From NCBI RefSeq assembly GCF_017948305.1, contig NZ_CP072842.1, positions 2,300,501-2,364,500 on the forward strand: a stretch of 64,000 nucleotides of DNA. The letters are read 5' to 3'. This document shows, piece after piece, positions 36,186-44,561 of this stretch (its first letter is position 1; the number at the start of each line of letters is the position of its first letter). The notes under the pieces were generated by a model, which did no database searches, was not told the origin of the DNA, and saw only the letters and a program-made list of their open reading frames with translations. A program made the translations under genes and the position numbers. The DNA is from Faecalibacter bovis. Its GTDB lineage: Bacteria > Bacteroidota > Bacteroidia > Flavobacteriales > Weeksellaceae.

Positions 36186-36533
36186 GAATAGCTCAAATTT
36201 TATATAAAGGAAAAAGGGCAGGAGATCTAAAGTGGTTTTAAACTAAGTCCTGCTTATGATTTACTTAATACCAAAATTCATATTGAGGATGCTGACTTTG
36301 CTTTGAAAGAAGGAATATTACCCAAATCAATTTCAAAAGGAAAAGTTATTGATCAATTGATGGTATTTGGACAGAAGGCAGGAATAACAGAGAAATCTAT
36401 CATAAAAGTCCTTCAAAATCTAACTTCGAAAGAAGATCAAGTGGTAGATTTAATTGAAAGATCGTTTTTATCAGAGAAACTAAAACGAAATTATTTACAA
36501 AGTTATCAGCATCGATTAAAGAAATTAAAATAG
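36182..36533 (+). pseudogene. Fused relic of hipS start and HipT C-terminus
   Basis: The relic begins MRIAQILYKGKRAGDLKWF and stops. A shifted frame then reads LSPAYDLLNTKIHIEDADFA and on to LIERSFLSEKLKRNYLQSY. The junction is at the same place as in the 20066-20430 relic, so the deletion came before the duplication. Here an extra frameshift separates the fragments. Confidence 0.8.
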
Positions 36534-36617
36534 ATATAAAGTAAAAATGCACTAAAGAGTATTCTCCTTGTGCATTTTGGAAATATTTATAAATAGAATT
36601 GATTCATAATAATAAAT

Positions 36618-37394
36618 CTATATTAATTCTAAGTGCTCTCTTATATATTGACTTAATTCATTTAATAATAAGTCTGAAATATTAATACTTAATTGATTTG
36701 TATGGATTACTAATCGTGATGGATTAGTGATATCATCGTAATGTAAATTAATGTAATTAGTTTTAGTGATTGGTAGAGTTCCAGTTTCAGCATCAAATTT
36801 TACGTTAAAGAGTTTTTGTATATCAATATTAAAATCTCTTACATAATTCCCAACAGCAAATAGTACTATTGGAAAGCTTTGATAGTAAGGATGTGTTAAC
36901 AATTCTTGTCGGTTATTAATACTATTCTTACGATCAATTGTATTAACTAAATGACTATATTTTGCAGTAGAACTATTTAACTCAGTAATAAAGCATTTTT
37001 CATGAAAATTAATGTTTGAGCTTTTTCGATTTTCATTATAAATTTTATCTAAAAGTTTCTGATAATTATAAAATGTTCTACTTGTACCTCCGTTGTTACC
37101 AGTTCTTTTATTTTGAATTTTATTTAACTGACCTTTATAAGGATATAAAGGGTTATATAATGGATAATCAATAAACCAAGAAGTTACAGAATCTTGATGG
37201 ATATTATCCTCTATATTTTTTTTCCAATCTAATGCGTTATTTAAAATTTCTCTTTCATATTGTTCATAATTAGAAATTTTATCAATCGCAGACTCTTTAC
37301 CAATGATTAAAATTTTAGAAGAAGGATTACCAGTTCCTAAATAAAAATTAGTATCATTATTAAGTACTAAATCATTAAAATAATTTTCCATCAT
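36618..37394 (-). CDS. Uracil-DNA-glycosylase-fold-like protein linked to hsdR
   Basis: This is a 258-residue soluble protein. NPSSKILIIGKESAIDK near residue 25 and the late LVIHTNQLSINISDLLLNEL resemble motifs 1 and 2 of the UDG superfamily (the loop after the first strand and the H-x-x-x-x-S loop). In between lies ITELNSSTAK. The call is an inference from motif spacing. It overlaps hsdR by 4 bases (ATGA), so it is the coupled last gene of the restriction operon. It could act on modified or uracil DNA, or be a catalytically dead fold used for recognition. Confidence 0.5.
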   Translation of the reverse strand: MMENYFNDLVLNNDTNFYLGTGNPSSKILIIGKESAIDKISNYEQYEREILNNALDWKKNIEDNIHQDSVTSWFIDYPLYNPLYPYKGQLNKIQNKRTGNNGGTSRTFYNYQKLLDKIYNENRKSSNINFHEKCFITELNSSTAKYSHLVNTIDRKNSINNRQELLTHPYYQSFPIVLFAVGNYVRDFNIDIQKLFNVKFDAETGTLPITKTNYINLHYDDITNPSRLVIHTNQLSINISDLLLNELSQYIREHLELI

Positions 37395-40300
37395 CTATTC
37401 TTCTTAAAATTCTCAGCTTGCTCTAAAACATTTTTATACACATCTTCTTGCGTGATTGGAGGATATCCAAATTCGTGAAGCTTGATGATAATATCCATTT
37501 TCAATTGTGCTTTAATATCATCACGTTCAGCCCAATCTGGATATTGAGAGGCATTGTCTACAATCTTTTTTATTTCACGAGCTAGTTCTAGCATTTTATC
37601 TTTATCGAATTCAAATCCATAATTTTTACAGATGACATCCAAAATATCGTAGAATGCTTTTTCTTCATAATCGATTCCTAAATCTTCAAATGAAGCCATT
37701 TCAGTGCGTAATTTGATGATTAAATCTAGCATTTGTTCTGCTGTATCAGCTTGAATACCATCATAATCTAAAATATCTTTTTCACTACGTTCGTTGTAAC
37801 GATCCACAATGCTTTTTAAACGATCAGCAAAATCTTGACCTTTAACTTTATTCACTTTTTTAAAGTCAGTAATCGTTTGTTTAAGTAAACGTTCTAAGAT
37901 TTTAATCTTTGTGTTCGGTAATTCAAGATTAGAGATTTTCTCAATGAATTTATCGTTAAACAAATCAATCGCATTGGCTTTATGATCATCCAGTTTAAAG
38001 ATTTCCTCTACACCTTCAGAAATTATCGCATCTTCTACCATTTTAGCTACTTTCTCATTCATTTGAGCCGTATCAGGTGCTTCGCCTTTCGTCAATTTTA
38101 CTACAATTGATTTGACAGCAAAATAGAAATGAATTTCATCAACTTCTTTAGGCGTGAACAATTCAGAACCACTCACTAAATTATAAGCTGACTTTAATTT
38201 CTTCGTTACATTGACAAAGAATTTCTCTGAATCTTCGGTTTGTAAAACAAATTCAGAAGCTTTGTTTAAACAATTTAAACGCTCAACAGGATTTCCTTGG
38301 TAATAATCAGTAGCATCAAATTGATGGAAATATTGACGTAATAAATCCATTTGGTCTCTAACGATGATTTCAGCTTGATTTAAGTCCTCAAAATCATCAT
38401 CGGCTGTTTGGTTATTGAACATCCCTAACGCTTTGTTCAAGTTCTTTTTGATTCCAATATAATCAACCACTAATCCACGATCTTTTCCTTCGTATTTTCG
38501 ATTGACACGAGAAATCGTTTGAATTAGATTATGCGTTTGTAAAGGCTTATCAATATAAATGGTATCTAAAAAAGGCACATCAAATCCTGTTAACCACATA
38601 TCCACGACAATCGCAATTTTGAAATTGGATTTGATTTGTTTAAACTGTCGATCTAATTCTTTTCGTTCATCTTTATTACCCAAAAGTTCCCAAAGCTCTT
38701 TTTCATCATCTTTATTACGTGTCATCACCATTTTGACACGCTCTATTGGCTTGATTTCTTTTTGCTCTTTCTCATTTAATCCTTCCGAAATATTTACTTC
38801 TCCCCATTCAGGTCGTAAAGCCAAAATCTCTTGGTACAATTTATAAGCAATGGTGCGAGAAGCACAAACAAACATCACTTTTCCTGCTACCGTAGCTTTT
38901 TCTGCGATACGCTTTTCGTAATGCGCAATAAAATCTTGTGCAATAGCTTTGATTCGGTCGGTATCTCCTAATACCACTTCCATTTTGGCAATGGCTTTTT
39001 GGCTGGCTTCTACATGATATTCAGATGCGCCTTCGGCTACTGCATTTTCGTGATAATTTTCAATTTCTTGAACTTTATTGTAATCTAAATTGACTTTGGC
39101 GGCTCTTCCTTCATAAACCAAACGAACGGTAATTTCATCATTTACCGATTCAAACATGGTGTATTGATCCACCACGTCTCCAAACACTTCTAACGTTTTA
39201 TCGATAGGTGTTCCTGTAAATCCTACATAAGTTGCATTCGGTAACGAATCGTGCAAATATTTTGCAAAACCATACGATTTGTTTACCGTTTGTTTTTCGT
39301 GATCAATAGTCACTTTTAAATCCAAATTGACTTGCGATCGATGAGCTTCATCCGAAATACAAATGATATTGGTACGGTCGGATAAGATTTCAGCATCTTC
39401 AGCAAATTTCTGAACAGTCGTTAAATAAACACCACCGCTTTCAATTCCTCTTAAACGAGATCGTAAATCAGCTCTTGATTCGATATTGATGATATTTTCA
39501 TCCCCAATAAATTTCTTGGCATTAGTAAAATCCTTCGACAATTGATCGTCTAAATCGGTACGGTCTGAAATGATAATAATCGTAGGACTAGCAAAATCGG
39601 TCGAACGCATCAATAAACGCGTTAAATACAGCATCGTATAACTCTTTCCACAACCCGTAGCACCAAAATACGTACCTCCTTTACCATCACCTTCAGGTTT
39701 ACGATGGACTAAGATGTTTTGATACAATTTATTGGCTGCATAATATTGCGGATAACGACTTAAAACCTTTAGCTCGTGTTTTGAAGTATCAGGAAACAAA
39801 ACAAAATGATGGATAATATCAACCAATCGTGTTTGATTCAACATTCCTTGCACCAAAGAAGTCGTAGTTTCAATACCTGTTAAAGCTTTCTTTTCTGCTC
39901 CAGTAATTTTATTCCAACCGTAGTAAAATTCGTAAGGAGAAAATACTGTTCCGGCTTTGTTATTCACCCCATCACTAATCACACAAAACACATTGTATTT
40001 CAATAGTTCGGGTATATCTCTTTTATAACGTGTAGTTAATTGTTCGTATGCTTTAAAGATTGTTATTTCTTCCTCAATTAATGTTTTGAATTCAAAAACC
40101 ACGACAGGAATCCCATTGATGTATAAAATCAAATCAGGAATTCGTAATTCTGTTCCTTGAATTTCTAATTGATTAACAATCTTGAAGGTATTATTTTTGA
40201 TGTTTTCTATATCAATATAGCGAATATGCAAGTCTTTTTTGCTGGGATTATTACGTTTAAAAATTAAACCATCTGCCAAAAGCTTACAAATTGTTTTATT

Positions 40301-40531
40301 CGATTCGTATAGAGTAGAAGTCGACTGAAAAGCTAACTCATTGATTAACGTTTCAATTTCAACTTCTTCTAAATCGGGATAGCGGTTGAAAAGAAAAGAA
40401 CGTAAATCTTCTTTGAGTAAAACCTCTTGATTAGAAGTTCTAATTAATTCTTTCCCATTAATATAGTGATAGCCTTCTGTTTCCAGAAGGCTTATAAATG
40501 CTTTTTCTAATTGTGATTCAGTGTATTTCAT
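37391..40531 (-). CDS. hsdR: Type I restriction enzyme subunit R (HsdR)
   Basis: This 1046-residue motor and nuclease subunit has an N-terminal PD-(D/E)xK nuclease (PDLILYINGIPVVVFEFKT, about residues 130-150). The SF2 translocase has its Walker A at GATGCGKSYT near 292 and DEAH at ISDEAHRSQ near 395. FTGTPID, DMWLTGFDVP and QTISRVNRKYEGK follow. The C-terminal helical part contacts the methylase. It cuts unmodified foreign DNA after ATP-driven translocation. Gene order is hsdM, hsdS, OLD nuclease, inserts, hsdR. All motifs are intact, although hsdM is frameshifted. Confidence 0.95.
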   Translation of the reverse strand: MKYTESQLEKAFISLLETEGYHYINGKELIRTSNQEVLLKEDLRSFLFNRYPDLEEVEIETLINELAFQSTSTLYESNKTICKLLADGLIFKRNNPSKKDLHIRYIDIENIKNNTFKIVNQLEIQGTELRIPDLILYINGIPVVVFEFKTLIEEEITIFKAYEQLTTRYKRDIPELLKYNVFCVISDGVNNKAGTVFSPYEFYYGWNKITGAEKKALTGIETTTSLVQGMLNQTRLVDIIHHFVLFPDTSKHELKVLSRYPQYYAANKLYQNILVHRKPEGDGKGGTYFGATGCGKSYTMLYLTRLLMRSTDFASPTIIIISDRTDLDDQLSKDFTNAKKFIGDENIINIESRADLRSRLRGIESGGVYLTTVQKFAEDAEILSDRTNIICISDEAHRSQVNLDLKVTIDHEKQTVNKSYGFAKYLHDSLPNATYVGFTGTPIDKTLEVFGDVVDQYTMFESVNDEITVRLVYEGRAAKVNLDYNKVQEIENYHENAVAEGASEYHVEASQKAIAKMEVVLGDTDRIKAIAQDFIAHYEKRIAEKATVAGKVMFVCASRTIAYKLYQEILALRPEWGEVNISEGLNEKEQKEIKPIERVKMVMTRNKDDEKELWELLGNKDERKELDRQFKQIKSNFKIAIVVDMWLTGFDVPFLDTIYIDKPLQTHNLIQTISRVNRKYEGKDRGLVVDYIGIKKNLNKALGMFNNQTADDDFEDLNQAEIIVRDQMDLLRQYFHQFDATDYYQGNPVERLNCLNKASEFVLQTEDSEKFFVNVTKKLKSAYNLVSGSELFTPKEVDEIHFYFAVKSIVVKLTKGEAPDTAQMNEKVAKMVEDAIISEGVEEIFKLDDHKANAIDLFNDKFIEKISNLELPNTKIKILERLLKQTITDFKKVNKVKGQDFADRLKSIVDRYNERSEKDILDYDGIQADTAEQMLDLIIKLRTEMASFEDLGIDYEEKAFYDILDVICKNYGFEFDKDKMLELAREIKKIVDNASQYPDWAERDDIKAQLKMDIIIKLHEFGYPPITQEDVYKNVLEQAENFKKNR

Positions 40532-40579
40532 AATAGATTATATTCTCCTTTATTTCCATTGGGTCAGTTGGGGCGGTTG

Positions 40580-40599
40580 GGGCGAATTGCAATTCGCCC
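40580..40599. repeat. REP palindrome 1
   Basis: This is the perfect 20-bp palindrome GGGCGAATTGCAATTCGCCC, followed by tandem TTCGCCCTTACTAT-like units to about 40650. It lies between hsdR and the RAYT gene. Confidence 0.9.
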
Positions 40600-40656
40600 T
40601 TACTATATTCGCCCTTACTTTTTTCGCCTTTACTATCTACGCCCATACTTATGATA

Positions 40657-41280
40657 TTACTGTGATAGGTTATATTCATCGTTTATCCATCGTTTAGGAT
40701 TTTCAATAATGTAATTACTAATATTGATAAAAGCCTTTTCATCTCTTATGATATGTTCATAGTAGTTACGTTGCCAGATTTTATAATCTAAGGATTTTAT
40801 GATTTCCCTCGTTGGATTAGTTGGGAAAGTTGGGGCGGTTGGGGCGAATTGCAATTCGCCCTTACTATCTTCGCCCTTATTATCTTCTGTTCGTTTTATA
40901 AGTTCTTTTATTCTTTTTATAGTAGCTATTTTATAGCCTCTTACGATTGCACCTATGGTTTGGGAAGGCGATTTTAAAGCGCCTACAATATTGCTTGATT
41001 CTTTAGGATATAGTATTTCTATAATACCATGGATATGATTAGGCATTACTATAAATTCGTGTATTACAACATTATATCGAACTGCCTGCGTATGTAACCA
41101 CTCATCAGCTACAAGTTGCCCAAATTCATTCAAATACATGATACCATCTTTTATATCACCAAACAAATGCGCTCTATCTTGACAAACTAAAGTAACAAAA
41201 TACAATCCCGCTTGGCTATAATCATAGCCAATCAAACGTATCGACTTTCGATGGTGTTTATAAGGGTTGTATTGTTCCAT
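40657..41280 (-). CDS. REP-associated tyrosine transposase (RAYT), IS200-like
   Basis: This 207-residue Y1-type transposase has the HUH metal motif in MPNHIHGIIEI near residue 78 and the late KIWQRNYYEHIIRDEKAF with the nucleophile Tyr. RAYTs are domesticated IS200/IS605-type enzymes that move REP palindromes. The variable loop before the Tyr motif (KGELQFAPTAPTFPTNPT) is itself encoded by a REP palindrome and flank, inserted in frame. Helices with cysteines are absent. It appears intact. Confidence 0.9.
   Translation of the reverse strand: MEQYNPYKHHRKSIRLIGYDYSQAGLYFVTLVCQDRAHLFGDIKDGIMYLNEFGQLVADEWLHTQAVRYNVVIHEFIVMPNHIHGIIEILYPKESSNIVGALKSPSQTIGAIVRGYKIATIKRIKELIKRTEDNKGEDSKGELQFAPTAPTFPTNPTREIIKSLDYKIWQRNYYEHIIRDEKAFINISNYIIENPKRWINDEYNLSQ
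40842..40861. repeat. REP palindrome 2, inside the RAYT gene
   Basis: This is a perfect copy of GGGCGAATTGCAATTCGCCC in the coding sequence, read in frame as GELQFAP. It marks the left edge of a roughly 480-bp tandem duplication. Confidence 0.9.
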
Positions 41281-41291
41281 AACTTAGCTAT

Positions 41292-41759
41292 TTAAAAGTA
41301 TAATATACTGATAGTTTTTTGGGCGAATTGCAATTCGCCCTTACTATCTTCGCCCTTATTATCTTCTGTTCGTTTTATAAGTTCTTTTATTCTTTTTATA
41401 GTAGCTATTTTATAGCCTCTTACGATTGCACCTATGGTTTGGGAAGGCGATTTAAAAGCGCCTACAATATTGCTGGATTCTTTAGGATATAGTATTTCTA
41501 TAATACCATGGATATGATTAGGCATTACTATAAATTCGTGTATTACAACATTATCTCGAACTTCCTGCGTATGTAACCACTCATCAGCTACAAGTTGCCC
41601 AAATTCATTCAAATACATGATATCATCTTTTATATCACCAAACAAATGCGCTCTATCTTGGCAAACTAAAGTAACAAAATACAATCCCGCTTGGCTATAA
41701 TCATAGCCAACCAAACGTATCGACTTTCGATGGTGTTTATAAGGGTTGTATTGTTCCAT
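41292..41759 (-). pseudogene. Truncated RAYT copy
   Basis: This 155-residue frame is nearly identical to the first 140 residues of the intact RAYT, including MPNHIHGIIEI. Right after the REP-encoded GELQFA it runs into the flank of the intact copy (QKTISILYF). The Tyr motif is missing, so it cannot transpose. Confidence 0.9.
41321..41340. repeat. REP palindrome 3, at the duplication junction
   Basis: This is a perfect GGGCGAATTGCAATTCGCCC at the join between the two RAYT copies, inside the last codons of the truncated copy. Confidence 0.9.
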
Positions 41760-41803
41760 AACTTAGCTATTTAAAAGTATAATATACTGATAGTTTTTTG
41801 TTG

Positions 41804-41823
41804 GGGCGAATTGCAATTCGCCC
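41804..41823. repeat. REP palindrome 4
   Basis: This is a perfect copy at the right edge of the duplication, upstream of the truncated RAYT. CGCCCATACTATCTTCGCCC-like units follow. Confidence 0.9.
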
Positions 41824-41997
41824 ATACTATCTTCGCCCATACTAACTTTGGCCACTGTTTCAAAAAACTTGATTAATCCTCTATCAACAAAAGGCTAATA
41901 AAAGCTTGTTAATTAGTGTTCGGTGAATTTCAAAGAAATTTTTCATGTTGTGTTTTTTTGGCTTTTGTAATTAGTATAGTAGAAATTGTTACAAATT

Positions 41998-42600
41998 TTA
42001 TCTTTGTGTATAAATATTATTGATGTGTTTCTGTATCCAAACCGGTGCATATTTTACCTGCTTTTGGACCACTTGGGAGTCTAGCTGCACTACAGAAGGC
42101 TTTATTTTTTCTAAAAAAATTTCGGTTACTTTATTTTGGCTCACCTCTTTGAATGCTTGCACGATCAAATGCAACAATTCATCTTTTATGGCAAAACTTT
42201 TAGGAACCGTTTTTTTGAATTGAATGGTACGGTTTCCTATTTTAATTTCTCGTTGCGAACCATCGGACAGATACACCGCTTTTAGAGGAACTTGTGTGGT
42301 TAGCCCCAACAAATACAAAGCGAACACACCCGTTGGTGCAATACGTGCTTTGTCGCGTTGTGCTATTTGCTTGGCTATTTCTTCCGTAGTAGGATAGAGG
42401 ATACCTAACAAAGGATCTCTTTTGGGTTTTAGATAAATGCCTTGAGCCAAACGTTCTAATATACCTTCATTAACCAAACGAAAAAGTGTTAAACGGATAT
42501 TACCTGGTGAACCATACGCATAGAAATCTTCAGCGAAAAATATTTCGCCTAATGATGATTTTAAAATCTTTGTTTCTATTTGATTTTTAGATGATTTCAC
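41998..42600 (-). CDS. Orphan AbiEi-type antitoxin (DUF6088-like)
   Basis: This 200-residue paralogue of the 21398-22015 antitoxin has the same winged helix (RLVNEGILERLAQGIYLKPK), then YPTTEEIAKQIAQRDKARI and LGLTTQVPLKAVYLSDGS. No nucleotidyltransferase toxin follows; the RAYT/REP cluster lies there instead. It keeps its own operator palindrome. Codon usage is somewhat more GC-rich than in the first copy, which fits a separate origin. Confidence 0.85.
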   Translation of the reverse strand: MKSSKNQIETKILKSSLGEIFFAEDFYAYGSPGNIRLTLFRLVNEGILERLAQGIYLKPKRDPLLGILYPTTEEIAKQIAQRDKARIAPTGVFALYLLGLTTQVPLKAVYLSDGSQREIKIGNRTIQFKKTVPKSFAIKDELLHLIVQAFKEVSQNKVTEIFLEKIKPSVVQLDSQVVQKQVKYAPVWIQKHINNIYTQR

Positions 42601-42617
42601 CTTGTTTTATCTTTTTG

Positions 42618-42652
42618 TTTTGTAACAAATTTAGTGAAAATTTGTTACAAAA
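42618..42652. promoter_or_regulatory. Operator palindrome of the orphan antitoxin
   Basis: TTTTGTAACAAATTT and AAATTTGTTACAAAA flank five bases, 17 bases upstream of the ATG. Compared with 22028-22066, the C-to-A change in one arm is matched by G-to-T in the other, so symmetry is conserved. Confidence 0.8.
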
Positions 42653-42723
42653 TAGCTTTTGTGTTTTTTTCGTTTTAAAAGGCTTATAAACTTTGTTTGT
42701 ATGTGATTAGAAGTGTTTCATAA

Positions 42724-44520
42724 TTATTTAAGTAACACAAGAAAATCTAACAATTCTTCTTCAACTACTTCTTGCCATTCTTCAACCGTCATATTTTCGA
42801 AAATTTTGAAATTATTTTTTTCTCTAATATTCTTGTAACCTAAACCTTTTTCAGAAACAATATTTTTTATTAAAGTTTTGACATTATCTTCTGGTGTAAA
42901 ATTTGGAAAAGTTTCTAATTCGCAATCATAAACTCTTTCGATACATCTAGGATGATAGTAATTTTCAATACAACTTCGGAATATTACGTATGCTTGAGCG
43001 TTTTGTTTTCGATTGATATAATCTTGAGCTTTTTGATGTTGTGAATCTTGTTTATTTTGTTGTTTATCACTATCAATTAATAAAAATAATTTTCGACCAG
43101 AATTATCAAAATAGTCAAGATTTAAAAAGCTATCTATATCAGCTCCTCCGCCAAATGGTAATACCAAAACTTTTGGATTTCCAATCAAATTAAAATCTAA
43201 TAGTTTTCGACATATTATATCATAAAATTTCATGTCATTTGTACTTTCAACAAATAAGATACTTTCATGATTATCTCTTAAATTAAATGATGGTTTAATT
43301 CCTAACTCATCAATGATTTTAAATAAAAATTCTCTCTCATTACCTTCAACTGCATTTTCATAATTTGATTGAGTTCTTTTTGTACATAAAACGACACCTT
43401 CAATATGTGTTGCACCTGCAAATACAGGAGAGTGTGTTGTGGTAACAACTTGGTTTTCATTCGATAATTCTTTTAAAGCATTCAATAAATCTTGCTGAGC
43501 CGTTGGATGTAAAAATGTTTCAGGTTCTTCTATTAAATAAATGATATTATTCCCTTTACTTTTCTGAGCCAGATATCTAAATCTAGCAACCATAAATAAT
43601 CTACGATAGCCTGTACCTTTATGAGTCATTGGGATGAATTTATCATCACCTGCGAATTGAAAGGAAACATCAACACTTTTGATTGCATCTTTCCACGCAA
43701 CATTTGGACTAATATCAATATCTAATAAATTAGAAGCATATTCTTGCATATAAGTTTTAAGAATATCAGCTTCTTTTTTCATTTCAGCATTAATCTCATT
43801 CTTAAAAATTACTAACCTATCTTCAACACGACTAAAATATTCCTCAATTTCTGTGACCGTAGCTGTTTTAAATTTTGTATCAGCTTCTAAGCCATAATCT
43901 GCTTTAAACATTTCTACTTCTGGAAATAATGATGAAATCTTCATGTCATCAGGAATCCAAAAATTAGCTCTAGGCTCATCTTTAAAATGCTCCTTTATAA
44001 ATTTTATTTTCTCAGCTTTAGAATTTCTTCCTTTACCTTCTACTGGAATTACAATTCCAAATTTTTCTACAATTGCTGTGATTTCTTCATCAGATTTAAA
44101 ATATAAACCTTGAATTTCAGAATTTTCAAAATCATTAATTAGAATATGCTCTTCACTCCAAGATTTTCCGATATTATATGCTATTCTTTTATAAATAATA
44201 GAATTATCGAAAATCAAATCATTAATAAATTCATCTAACCCTTCAGTCTTCTTTACTTTTGATTTTACTTTAGTTTCAAGTAAATCAGAAATTGAATCTG
44301 AGCTGAATTGAAATTCAAACTCAATTGGTTTACTTAAATCATTAAAATCTGTTTGTGTTATGGTGAAACTTTTAATGTCTAAAAATGTTGCAATTGCATT
44401 TAATACTATTGTTTTACCAGCATCATTTTTACCAACTACTGATGAAAATCTAGCAAGATTTATTGAGCGCGTTTCTTTTACTCCTCGATAATTAGTTATT
44501 TTTAAGTTAGAAATATACAT
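42724..44520 (-). CDS. OLD-family ATPase-TOPRIM nuclease
   Basis: This 598-residue protein has an ABC-type ATPase with Walker A in VVGKNDAGKTIVLNAI near residue 35 and the signature/Walker B in YLIEEPETFLHPTAQQDLL near 333. THSPVFAG follows. The C-terminal TOPRIM domain has ILFVESTNDMKFYD near 424 and LLIDSDKQ near 480. OLD and GajA proteins of this plan are nucleases in phage defence. No GajB-type helicase is next to it, so this is not a standard Gabija system. It lies 41 bases after hsdS on the same strand and is probably cotranscribed with the restriction genes. Confidence 0.9.
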   Translation of the reverse strand: MYISNLKITNYRGVKETRSINLARFSSVVGKNDAGKTIVLNAIATFLDIKSFTITQTDFNDLSKPIEFEFQFSSDSISDLLETKVKSKVKKTEGLDEFINDLIFDNSIIYKRIAYNIGKSWSEEHILINDFENSEIQGLYFKSDEEITAIVEKFGIVIPVEGKGRNSKAEKIKFIKEHFKDEPRANFWIPDDMKISSLFPEVEMFKADYGLEADTKFKTATVTEIEEYFSRVEDRLVIFKNEINAEMKKEADILKTYMQEYASNLLDIDISPNVAWKDAIKSVDVSFQFAGDDKFIPMTHKGTGYRRLFMVARFRYLAQKSKGNNIIYLIEEPETFLHPTAQQDLLNALKELSNENQVVTTTHSPVFAGATHIEGVVLCTKRTQSNYENAVEGNEREFLFKIIDELGIKPSFNLRDNHESILFVESTNDMKFYDIICRKLLDFNLIGNPKVLVLPFGGGADIDSFLNLDYFDNSGRKLFLLIDSDKQQNKQDSQHQKAQDYINRKQNAQAYVIFRSCIENYYHPRCIERVYDCELETFPNFTPEDNVKTLIKNIVSEKGLGYKNIREKNNFKIFENMTVEEWQEVVEEELLDFLVLLK

Positions 44521-44561
44521 AATTCATAGTGTTTCTTAAGTTATCAGTGTTTAGTTTTTCT

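Larger units (their letters stand above)
40842..41823. repeat. Tandem duplication of about 480 bp bounded by REP palindromes
   Basis: The segment from the REP at 40842 to just before 41321 is repeated from 41321 to just before 41804, with few substitutions. It covers the 5' two-thirds of the RAYT gene and its upstream flank. REP spacings are 479 and 483 bases. Confidence 0.85.

Noticed and set aside
38559-38846. Open frame of 95 codons antisense to hsdR
   Set aside because: It lies wholly inside a gene with intact family motifs, has no recognisable domain, and is Ser-rich in the way typical of reverse-strand frames.
40572-41830. Repeated GGGCGAATTGCAATTCGCCC units as a CRISPR array
   Set aside because: Spacing is irregular (262 to 483 bases and beyond), the units are palindromic, and copies lie inside genes next to a RAYT. 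No cas gene is present.
42724-44520. Gabija system
   Set aside because: The GajA-like protein has no GajB helicase beside it; the flanking genes are hsdS and an antitoxin.
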